Part shown: piece by piece, positions 41,401 through 48,597 of the stretch
Numbering within the stretch: the stretch's first letter is position 1
Layout: each line of letters opens with the position of its first letter
Source: Reyranella sp.
GTDB lineage: Bacteria > Pseudomonadota > Alphaproteobacteria > Reyranellales > Reyranellaceae
Length of the DNA: 48,597 nucleotides
Reading direction: 5' to 3'
Assembly: GCA_022844015.1 (NCBI GenBank)
Contig: JALHMO010000031.1
Location: 1 to 48,597 of the forward strand
Position numbers and translations under genes: made by a program
Notes under the pieces: model-generated
Told to the model about the DNA's origin: nothing
What the model saw: only the letters and a program-made list of their open reading frames with translations
Database searches by the model: none

Positions 41401-44043
41401 CTCATTGAAGGTCATTCGAGGAACTCGGCCAGACGTTCATGCGGATCGCATCCGAGGCGTTCGCGCCTCGGCCTCATTGAAGGCCCTGCCTTGAGAGCGG
41501 CGCGGGCGGCAATCCTGCGCATCCGAGGCGTTCGCGCCTCGGCCTCATTGAAGGTGCATGATCGGCGAGACACCGATCACGCCGCCGTTTGCATCCGAGG
41601 CGTTCGCGCCTCGGCCTCATTGAAGGGGCCCCAATCCTCGTTGGGTTGCCGCGCATGGCTCGGGGCATCCGAGGCGTTCGCGCCTCGGCCTCATTGAAGG
41701 GACGAGTCGGACGAGACCATCGCCATCCAGACGGAACAGGCATCCGAGGCGTTCGCGCCTCGGCCTCATTGAAGGTTCAAGCAGCTGACCGCCGAGCAGC
41801 TCGAGGACGTGGCATCCGAGGCGTTCGCGCCTCGGCCTCATTGAAGGAAGAACAGCCGGTCGCCCTGGACCCACGCCGTGCCGCATCCGAGGCGTTCGCG
41901 CCTCGGCCTCATTGAAGGTCCCAGCCCGAGCTCGCGCAGCTCCGTCAGGCGCTCGAGCATCCGAGGCGTTCGCGCCTCGGCCTCATTGAAGGGATGCGCT
42001 TCGCTGTCACTTCGCGTTGCCCTTCCTGAAGCATCCGAGGCGTTCGCGCCTCGGCCTCATTGAAGGATCCAGTCGAGGAATGCCGAGAGCACGTTCGGCT
42101 CTGCATCCGAGGCGTTCGCGCCTCGGCCTCATTGAAGGGCTACCGCCATTCCGGCTGGAGGCACCGCGGGGAGCGGCGCATCCGAGGCGTTCGCGCCTCG
42201 GCCTCATTGAAGGGAGAAGTGGCTGCGGATGAACGTCACCGGCGCGCCGGGCATCCGAGGCGTTCGCGCCTCGGCCTCATTGAAGGGCAGCGGCCTTGCC
42301 GTTGCCCTTGGCGGCCTTGCCGCCCGCATCCGAGGCGTTCGCGCCTCGGCCTCATTGAAGGTTCTCCCAGGCGTCCCTGGTCACGACGCCCTTGGCGAAC
42401 GCATCCGAGGCGTTCGCGCCTCGGCCTCATTGAAGGGACGACACCGAGCGACCGCCGCCACCGGAGCCAATCGAGCATCCGAGGCGTTCGCGCCTCGGCC
42501 TCATTGAAGGGACATCGGCCCCGCTGGCCCGGCGATGACGACCTACGCATCCGAGGCGTTCGCGCCTCGGCCTCATTGAAGGTTGGACTTAGCCAATCGA
42601 TGCTCCTGGATTGAGTTGCATCCGAGGCGTTCGCGCCTCGGCCTCATTGAAGGTTGGTCACCGCGGCGTTGATCGCGGCCGCGACGTCGAACGCATCCGA
42701 GGCGTTCGCGCCTCGGCCTCATTGAAGGGCGGCGTCGATGTCGGTGGTGGCCAGGCCATACTTGGCATCCGAGGCGTTCGCGCCTCGGCCTCATTGAAGG
42801 CGCGCCGAGGTCGCGCCGCACATCCCGGTGCGCCGCAGCATCCGAGGCGTTCGCGCCTCGGCCTCATTGAAGGTAGAACCACCCGACGCTCACGCCGCCG
42901 AGATAGACGCAGCATCCGAGGCGTTCGCGCCTCGGCCTCATTGAAGGAATTTCGACGTCACGGCGGGCCGGCGGACCACGACGTGCATCCGAGGCGTTCG
43001 CGCCTCGGCCTCATTGAAGGGCGTAGGGAGGGGCAAGACACCCCTCCGTCGCGGATTGGCATCCGAGGCGTTCGCGCCTCGGCCTCATTGAAGGAGCGCG
43101 GACAAGGACCTGTGGCGGCCGCTGTATCAGTGCATCCGAGGCGTTCGCGCCTCGGCCTCATTGAAGGCGCAGGAGATGCAGCGTCGTCATCGCGTACCTA
43201 TCCATCGGCATCCGAGGCGTTCGCGCCTCGGCCTCATTGAAGGGCGGAGCTGGTTGATGGTCGCGGCGGATGCGGCCGTCGCATCCGAGGCGTTCGCGCC
43301 TCGGCCTCATTGAAGGGTGGTCGACGTGGAGACCGACAGCACGATCGAGCCGCATCCGAGGCGTTCGCGCCTCGGCCTCATTGAAGCACCAGCGACGTGG
43401 TGCAGTCGACCATCATCGTCCGTGGCATCCGAGGCGTTCGCGCCTCGGCCTCATTGAAGCCGCTCCAAGCTGCGGTCGCGCTTGTCGAGCTTGTGCAAGC
43501 ATCCGAGGCGTTCGCGCCTCGGCCTCATTGAAGCAGAGGGGGGCAACGCGATGACGCGACCGGACGGCAAGGCATCCGAGGCGTTCGCGCCTCGGCCTCA
43601 TTGAAGCAAGGCAGTAGGTGAGACGAAGGGCGGCCTGATTGCGTGGCATCCGAGGCGTTCGCGCCTCGGCCTCATTGAAGCTGGACGATGGCCGCCGCCC
43701 TCGCGGGCTCGCTGCTGTGCATCCGAGGCGTTCGCGCCTCGGCCTCATTGAAGCAGCACGTCCGCCGCCGGCCGATCGAACACCGCGCTCCGCGCATCCG
43801 AGGCGTTCGCGCCTCGGCCTCATTGAAGCTGGATTTGGAACGCTTGGCGTAGCTGGTTGATGGTGGCATCCGAGGCGTTCGCGCCTCGGCCTCATTGAAG
43901 CTGCACGATCCTGAGCGCCCGGTTGTGAGCGTGGCCCGCATCCGAGGCGTTCGCGCCTCGGCCTCATTGAAGCTCGGCGGTGCCGTAGAGTGCGGCGAAC
44001 GAGGAGTGCATCCGAGGCGTTCGCGCCTCGGCCTCATTGAAGC
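35495..44043 (+). CRISPR. Type I-G CRISPR array, 117 repeats of 36 bases and 116 spacers
   Basis: I counted 117 repeats by eye. They start GCATCCGAGG, hold a perfect 8-base stem CCGAGGCG / CGCCTCGG closed over TTCG, and end CCTCATTGAAGG. The 3' end ATTGAAGG (ATTGAAGC in the last ten) fits the 8-base 5' handle of type I crRNAs, giving transcription in the + direction away from cas2. Spacers are mostly 35-39 bases (one of 41, at 36337, and one of 42), mean unit about 73.4 bases. Repeats look identical apart from the last base: G in repeats 1-107, C in repeats 108-117. Spacers have host-like GC and most keep an open frame on one strand, as expected for phage coding DNA. I did not see repeated spacers or a match to this window. 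Confidence 0.97.
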
Positions 44044-44502
44044 TCGCGCTTCAGGACGGTCAGGCATCGCGGGTTGAGGCGCCTTCTTCAGCACGGAGAT
44101 GCGAGCGGCTTGCCAGCGCCTTCTGTCGAGAGGATTCGCAACATTCTGTTCTTTCTGCAAAGCGCCGCCGATGCGGAAAAGCTCAAGACAGTGCCCTATT
44201 GGACGGTCCATCGGCTGACAGGGGACCGGCGCGGCACGTGGAGCGTCCGCCTCACAGGGAATTGGCGCATTACCTTCGATGTGGATGAGCAGGCCGTCGT
44301 GAACCTCGATCTGGAAGACTATCATCAGGAGATTGCAAACCATGTCGTACCGCCTGCTCGATCCGCCACACCCCGGCCGGTTCGTCCTGCTGGAGCTTGT
44401 CGAGCCGTCCGGGCTCGGCGTCGCCCGGGTGGCCGAGGGGCTCGGCATATCGCGGCAGGCGTTTTCGGCGCTGCTCAACGGTCGGGCCGGCCTGACCGCT
44501 GA
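44041..44502 (+). CDS. higB: HigB/RelE-like toxin frame, start displaced by the CRISPR array
   Basis: The frame reads HRGLRRLLQHGDASGLPAPS, then GTWSVRLTGNWRITFDVD and VNLDLEDYH, the typical RelE/HigB (plasmid maintenance killer) sequence. The frame opens directly at the last bases of the final CRISPR repeat, after a TGA within that repeat (44038-44040). By alignment with the family the start codon should be at about 44047, but that codon is CGC. The first possible start is TTG 44074, which drops about nine residues. The frame also lacks the usual stop after DYH and runs 160 bases into higA in another phase. It may be weakly expressed or dead. Confidence 0.65.
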   Translation, partial: SSRFRTVRHRGLRRLLQHGDASGLPAPSVERIRNILFFLQSAADAEKLKTVPYWTVHRLTGDRRGTWSVRLTGNWRITFDVDEQAVVNLDLEDYHQEIANHVVPPARSATPRPVRPAGACRAVRARRRPGGRGARHIAAGVFGAAQRSGRPDR

Positions 44503-44647
44503 TCTGGCGCTGCGGCTGGAGAAGGCGTTCGGCGTCGATGCCGATACGCTGGTCCGCATGCAGGCGGGTTACGACGTGGCTCAGGCGCGGCGCCGGCCGG
44601 CGGTTGGCAAGGTCCGAAAACTCGTGCCGCGACGGCGAGCGGCATGA
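44342..44647 (+). CDS. higA: HigA-family antitoxin
   Basis: The 101-aa protein MSYRLLDPPHPGRFVLLELV has the helix-turn-helix VARVAEGLGISRQAFSALLNG and a C-terminal basic tail. It is the usual partner of HigB-type toxins and represses its own operon. It is intact although the toxin upstream is altered, and any native promoter upstream of the toxin has been replaced by the CRISPR array. Confidence 0.88.
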   Translation: MSYRLLDPPHPGRFVLLELVEPSGLGVARVAEGLGISRQAFSALLNGRAGLTADLALRLEKAFGVDADTLVRMQAGYDVAQARRRPAVGKVRKLVPRRRAA

Positions 44648-44921
44648 GCCGGATGGACAGGCAGGCTCCGCCCGACGGCAGCCGTCGACCCGTCGATCGG
44701 CCACCTTCAGGTCAACGTCGACAACGCGTTCCGACCTTGCCGCGTCGGTAGAGTCACGACGCCCGGCGCCTCGGCGTCGCGAATCGAAGGATCGCACGCT
44801 CTCGACGTGCTGCAAGCATCTTCGGGTTCGCCGCCAGCCGTATCGTCAACTCCATGACGGCAGCCGTCTCGGGCCCCGAAGCCTTCATCCAGTGCTGAGA
44901 CGTCCGCGTCTCGAGAGCCGG
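44648..44921. other. Gap without recognisable gene
   Basis: I see no gene, repeat copy or RNA here. The long frames crossing it lack family likeness and ribosome sites. Confidence 0.5.
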
Positions 44922-45566
44922 TCAGGCGGCACTGGCGATCGTAAAGCCCACATCGACGTGAGTGGCCTTCCACGCCGGAAGCCGCTCGACACACGTGCTG
45001 ATCCACCTCTTCAGGTTCGGATGCTCGTCGAGCGGCAGCTTGGACCATTCGTGCAGGTGCATGGGCGCCGCGACGGCGATGTCGGCGATGGTCGGCCGGT
45101 CACCGCACAGCCATGTGCTGGTGCTCAGCCGCTGGTCGAGGATGCCGGCCAGCTTGTGGAAATTCGCCGCCTCGCCATCCAGCACCGCCTGGTCCGGCGC
45201 GCCGCCGAGCAGCGGCTTGACGCAGTTCTCGACGAGGTAGACGTAGCAGCTCGGGAACCACGATGCCGCTTCCCACAGCAGCCAGCGGTTTATGTCGGCC
45301 CGCCTGGCCGGGTCGGTCGGGTAGTATTCCGTCTTGCCATGCTTGTCGGCGGCGTACTGCAGGATGGCATTCGATTCCCACAGTACCAGGTCGCCATCCT
45401 TCATCGCCGGCAGAGCCGCGTTCGGGTTTATCTTCTTGAACTCGTCGCTCTTCTGCTCACCCTTGAAGTAGTCGACTTTCGACAGCGTGTAGTCGACGCC
45501 AAGCAACTCGAGCCCTGCCAGCACCTTGCGGCAGTTTACCGTGATCGGATCGGCGAACACTTGCAT
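44922..45566 (-). CDS. Glutathione S-transferase family protein
   Basis: The 214-aa protein has an N-terminal thioredoxin-like domain (FADPITVNCRKVLAGLELLG, where NC is the likely catalytic Cys region; ALPAMKDGDLVLWESNAILQY is the glutathione-binding cis-Pro and Glu-Ser). A C-terminal helical domain with LCGDRPTIADI follows. It conjugates glutathione to electrophiles or acts in a related thiol reaction. The start at 45566 has GGAGGA in front. Confidence 0.92.
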   Translation of the reverse strand: MQVFADPITVNCRKVLAGLELLGVDYTLSKVDYFKGEQKSDEFKKINPNAALPAMKDGDLVLWESNAILQYAADKHGKTEYYPTDPARRADINRWLLWEAASWFPSCYVYLVENCVKPLLGGAPDQAVLDGEAANFHKLAGILDQRLSTSTWLCGDRPTIADIAVAAPMHLHEWSKLPLDEHPNLKRWISTCVERLPAWKATHVDVGFTIASAA

Positions 45567-45681
45567 CTGGCGGTCCTCCACTGGAGCGATGGCAGCTTGA
45601 CGCCGGCTTCTATCGAGGACGATATGCGATGCGAGGCCGTCGCGCTAGAAGTCTCGGACGGGATTGAAAGAGGATGGTGCC

Positions 45682-46650
45682 ATGACGCTGGCCGCGCGTA
45701 CCGGAACGTTCAATTACATGAGCGATGCCGCGCAACCGTCGCTGTACCGCAACGGCAGCGTGTTGACCCGGCGCGATCTCGACGGCAGCGACTCGCGATG
45801 GGAGGGCGTCGACCTCGCGCCGTTCCAGATGCCGGTGCAGGATGCGCGGCAGCTGGGCGGGGCGGACCGCAAGACGCTGGCCTCGAACGGCTTCGAGATG
45901 CACAAGCGGCCGCTGCCGAGGCGCGACCTCGACTTCCTCGACAACCGGCAGGTCGTGCGCGACTACTATCCTCATTGTGCCGAGGTGGTCCGCGAGGCGT
46001 GCGGCGCGCGCCTTGTCGCGGCGTTCGATCACAATGTGCGTTCGGCGGCCGGCAAGGCGAGCAAGCGGCGTATCGAGGAAGGTCAGCAGGTGCAGGGGCC
46101 GGCCCGCGTGGTGCACGGCGACTACACGCTGACCAGCGCGCCGCAACGGCTGCGCGACCTGGCCCGACCGCCGGGATCCAACGACACGCTGCGCAGCGTG
46201 CTGGGCGAGAGCAAGGCGCTCCTCGACCCCGACGAGGTCGAGGAGGCCATAGCCGGCGGTCGCTTCGGCATCGTCAACCTCTGGCGAAACATCGCGCCCG
46301 AGCCCGTGGCGATCGACCCGCTGGCGCTGTGCGACGCCGCCAGCGTGCGGCCCGCGGATCTGGTGGTGTTCGAGATCCACTATGCCGACCGTATCGGGGA
46401 GAACTACTTCGCCAAGCATGCCCCCTGCCACGACTGGTGCTTCTATCCGGCCCTCACGCGCGACGAGGCGCTGCTGATCAAGCAGTGGGACTCGGCCGGC
46501 CGGATGGCCCGGACCAGCGGCCGGGAGGCGGATCACGGGGACGGGCCTTGCACGTTCTCCTTTCACAGCGCCTTCGCGGATGCGACCACGCCGCCGGACG
46601 CGCCGGATCGCTGGAGCATAGAGGTGCGCTGCGTCGTGCTCTTCGGCTGA
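45682..46650 (+). CDS. CmcJ/NvfI-family (AsaB-like) oxidoreductase
   Basis: The 322-aa protein has NGFEMHKRPLPRRDLDFLD, AFDHNVRSA, VHGDYTLTSAPQRL and FGIVNLWRNIAPEPVAIDPL, typical of the CmcJ/NvfI family (fungal and bacterial proteins related to non-haem iron, 2-oxoglutarate type enzymes such as those in cephamycin and asperaculane paths). His-Asp residues in FDHN and VHGDYT may bind iron. ATG 45682 has AGAGGA upstream. It is probably co-transcribed with the SDR that starts 15 bases on. Confidence 0.85.
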   Translation: MTLAARTGTFNYMSDAAQPSLYRNGSVLTRRDLDGSDSRWEGVDLAPFQMPVQDARQLGGADRKTLASNGFEMHKRPLPRRDLDFLDNRQVVRDYYPHCAEVVREACGARLVAAFDHNVRSAAGKASKRRIEEGQQVQGPARVVHGDYTLTSAPQRLRDLARPPGSNDTLRSVLGESKALLDPDEVEEAIAGGRFGIVNLWRNIAPEPVAIDPLALCDAASVRPADLVVFEIHYADRIGENYFAKHAPCHDWCFYPALTRDEALLIKQWDSAGRMARTSGREADHGDGPCTFSFHSAFADATTPPDAPDRWSIEVRCVVLFG

Positions 46651-46665
46651 GGGGAGACCGTGACG

Positions 46666-47379
46666 ATGCTGGGCCCCGCCGGTCGGGTCATTCTGATATC
46701 CGGTGCCAATCGCGGCATCGGGCGCGCCATTGCCGAGGCCCTCTACGATGCCGGCTACACGCTGAGCCTGGGCGTGCGCGATCCCGCATCGACGGGCGCG
46801 ATGACGGCCGGATGGGCCTCCGAACGCCACCTGACGGCGCGTTTCGACGCCGAGGATCAGTCGACGCATCGCGCGTGGGTCGCGGCGACGGTCGAGCGCT
46901 TCGGTCGCATCGACGGTCTCGTCAACAATGCCGGGCTGGCGCTCCGCGTCACCGTCGAGGACGAGAAGGACGACGTTCTCGACCGGATGTGGGCAATCAA
47001 CGTCAAGGCGCCGCTGTCGATGATTCGCCTCGCGCTGCCGCATTTGCGGCGTTGTGGCGCGGGCCGCATCGTCAACGTCGCATCGATTGCCGGCAAGGCG
47101 GTCTACAACAACAATGTGGGCTACGCGATGACCAAGTTCGCGGCCGTCGCGCTCTCTCACGCCACGCGCCGGGCCGGCTGGTCCGACGGTGTGCGCTGCA
47201 CGGCGCTCTGCCCCGGCTTCGTCGCCACTGACATGACGGCCGATGTCACGACCTTCCCGCACGAGCAGATGATGGCACCGTCCGACATCGCCGAGGTCGT
47301 GCTGACCCTGCTCCGCCTTTCCAACAACGCGTCGATTGCCGAGCTGGTCGTGAATTGCCGCGACGATGTGGTCTTCTAG
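46666..47379 (+). CDS. Short-chain dehydrogenase/reductase (SDR)
   Basis: The 237-aa protein has SGANRGIGRAIA (cofactor), LVNNAGLAL, VASIAGKA (Ser) and YAMTKFA (Tyr/Lys), then LCPGFVATDM. ATG 46666 is 9 bases after GAGGGGAGA; GTG 46660 is the alternative. It probably works with the CmcJ-like protein on one substrate. Confidence 0.9.
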   Translation: MLGPAGRVILISGANRGIGRAIAEALYDAGYTLSLGVRDPASTGAMTAGWASERHLTARFDAEDQSTHRAWVAATVERFGRIDGLVNNAGLALRVTVEDEKDDVLDRMWAINVKAPLSMIRLALPHLRRCGAGRIVNVASIAGKAVYNNNVGYAMTKFAAVALSHATRRAGWSDGVRCTALCPGFVATDMTADVTTFPHEQMMAPSDIAEVVLTLLRLSNNASIAELVVNCRDDVVF

Positions 47380-47391
47380 GCTCGGGGAAGA

Positions 47392-47726
47392 ATGTCCACG
47401 TTCTATGTCGCCGTCGTCGAGACCAACAAGGGAGGCGAGATCTTCGCTTACGTACCCGATCTGCCGGGCGCCACCGGTTCCGGCACCACCGTGCAGGAGA
47501 CCTTGGCGTCCAGGACCTGGCCGAGCAGCTCGAGGCCGGTCGCACCCATCGCATGGTGCCCGACAATGCCGTCGCGGTCGGCGGTGGCATCACGAAGGTA
47601 CACGGCATGCGTGAGCCTCGTCCCGAGGCCGAAGCAACCGCACGACGGCCGCGTCGACCACAGCTCGCAGGGGACGGGCCGGCCGTCTCAGGGCGCCCAC
47701 ATCGAGGTACGAAGTCGAAGGCCTGA
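47392..47726 (+). pseudogene. HicB-like antitoxin, frameshifted
   Basis: The first frame gives MSTFYVAVVETNKGGEIFAY and VPDLPGATGSGTTVQETLAS, a HicB-type N-terminus. After about 47510 the continuing sequence DLAEQLEAGRTHRMVPDNAVAV lies in another frame. A small deletion or insertion there would explain the change. No HicA gene is adjacent. Confidence 0.6.
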
Positions 47727-48033
47727 CCGCTCGTTACCCCGAGCGGCGCGCAGGCGAAGTCGAGCAGGACCTCTTGCGACGAGCGCTGCACTGTGCCGAG
47801 GGTCGCGTGCTGCGCGCGATCGCCCGGTTGCTCCAATCTGGCTGAGGTGATCGCTGCTCGATTGCGAGCCGGATAGAGCTGGCGCGCTGCCAGGGACACC
47901 CGGCGATCAATTCGCTGCACAGGCGCCTTGCTCGATGCTGGCCGCAAATTGCCGCCAGCGCCGTCGCCCCGACTTGACGCAACGCGAGACCCTCCTACTC
48001 AGGTGTATCACCACAAACCGCGTGCGGGGCACG
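47727..48033. other. Gap with no supported gene
   Basis: A short frame at about 47709-47845 ends RALHCAEGRVLRAIARLLQSG, but it lacks a start and a known family. Otherwise I see nothing in this stretch. Confidence 0.4.
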
Positions 48034-48171
48034 ATGAGCGAGAACCAGTGCAATCAATTGCACGCGCCTTTTGGCTCGATCCTGCCGTCGGCTCGTCCGC
48101 GCCCGGTCGACGGGACGTCGAACCGTCCTGCTCCGGCCTGTCGCCACCCCTCCGCAGGCGAGACACGATGA
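48034..48171 (+). CDS. Possible small ORF, overlapping the next by ATGA
   Basis: The 45-codon frame MSENQCNQLHAPFGSILPSA ends at a TGA that overlaps the next start (ATGA at 48168), the layout of coupled genes. There is no family likeness, so it may be a leader peptide or chance. Confidence 0.3.
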   Translation: MSENQCNQLHAPFGSILPSARPRPVDGTSNRPAPACRHPSAGETR

Positions 48172-48597
48172 GCGAGACCGAGACATCACCCGCCGCGAGC
48201 GTCGACGAACGGCCGGTCAACGGAGCCAGGAATGCGACCGGCCATCCCATGGACGCCATCCTTCAGCGGATCTTCAACGATCCTGGCGTGACCCTGGCGG
48301 GCGAGCGGCAAATGATCAGGGCAGCGGCGGAAAGGTACCGGGCGATGGCCAGCGGCCGCCTGCCTCGCTCCGCGGCCCCGCAGGCGGAGGGCGTGCCGGA
48401 CAAGGCCGATGACGCCGTCGCCGAAGGCGACCTCGACGCCGGCGATGGCGAGGCCTCTGATGGCGATACCCGTGACGGCGAGACGGACGTCGTCGACGGC
48501 GACGCCGACGTCGGCGCCGGCGAACCCGACGCCGGCCGGGCCGCCGATGCCGAGCCCGATGGTGCCGAGGCTCGCGATCCCGCCGCGGCCGAGTCCC
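48168..48597 (+). CDS. Hypothetical acidic low-complexity protein, cut by the window end
   Basis: From ATG 48168 the frame stays open to the last base (143 residues seen). The first 70 residues (HPMDAILQRIFNDPGVTLAG, QMIRAAAERYRAMASG) look folded and helical. After that the chain is almost only Asp, Glu, Gly and Ala (EGDLDAGDGEASDGD), probably disordered. The family is not recognised. Confidence 0.6.
   Translation, partial: MSETETSPAASVDERPVNGARNATGHPMDAILQRIFNDPGVTLAGERQMIRAAAERYRAMASGRLPRSAAPQAEGVPDKADDAVAEGDLDAGDGEASDGDTRDGETDVVDGDADVGAGEPDAGRAADAEPDGAEARDPAAAES

Noticed and set aside
43980..44007. Spacer with reverse reading SSFAALYGTA as a further microvirus match
   Set aside because: It vaguely recalls capsid sequences, but I could not tie it to a defined conserved motif.
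35495..44043. Many frames of 60-200 codons with repeated peptides such as RIRGVRASASLK, HPRRSRLGLIEG or FNEAEARTPRM
   Set aside because: The 36-base repeat equals 12 codons and lacks stops in several frames, so spacers join into false ORFs. No ribosome sites or families; this is a CRISPR array.
44008..44043. Terminal repeat considered as a degenerate trailing repeat
   Set aside because: It is full length and differs from the leader-side repeats only by the last base, shared with the nine repeats before it.

Overview
The window is high-GC DNA with tightly packed genes, short gene overlaps and dispersed palindromic repeats. It carries many short-chain dehydrogenases (SDRs), a TctC-type binding protein, a DUF1446/DUF4387 pair and two Baeyer-Villiger-type monooxygenases. 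This mix points to a metabolically versatile soil or environmental alphaproteobacterium (Hyphomicrobiales, Reyranella or Rhodospirillales-like). The genus cannot be fixed from the sequence alone.

Region 1 (1-11150) is metabolic. A methyltransferase-like tail and the cobalamin gene cobU/cobP come first. Two divergent transcription units follow, around a GntR/HutC-type regulator. Leftward run gntR, an isocitrate-lyase/PEP-mutase enzyme, an SDR and a PuuE-like deacetylase. Rightward run an SDR, a four-gene NMT1/SsuA-type ABC importer, DUF4387, a DUF1446 (AtuA-like) protein and an isochorismatase-fold hydrolase. Two operator-like sites lie between the units. It looks like uptake and breakdown of an unknown, perhaps nitrogenous, small molecule.

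Region 2 (11313-24000) holds single genes (SYLF lipoprotein-like, K+ channel, TctC, DUF533, two monooxygenases, SDR) mixed with toxin-antitoxin (TA) modules, several broken or orphaned. It also holds at least two families of small non-coding mobile elements (MITE-like) with terminal inverted repeats and flanking direct repeats.

Region 3 (24395-44647) is a complete type I-G (formerly I-U) CRISPR-Cas locus. The order is cas3 (C-terminal HD), csx17/cas8u2, csb1/cas7, csb2 (cas5-cas6), then a Panacea-domain antitoxin-like gene and a convergent XRE regulator, then cas4-cas1 fusion and cas2, a leader, and an array I counted by eye as 117 repeats with 116 spacers. The last 10 repeats end in C and the first 107 in G, so the array keeps a record of its own growth. 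Two spacers encode, in reverse complement, adjoining and overlapping parts of the conserved capsid (VP1) motif of small ssDNA microviruses. One spacer encodes a terminase-small-subunit motif. The last repeat abuts a HigB-like toxin reading frame that has no normal start codon, followed by HigA.

Region 4 (44922-48597) carries a glutathione S-transferase, a CmcJ/NvfI-like oxidoreductase, an SDR, a frameshifted HicB-like gene and the start of an acidic low-complexity protein cut by the window edge.
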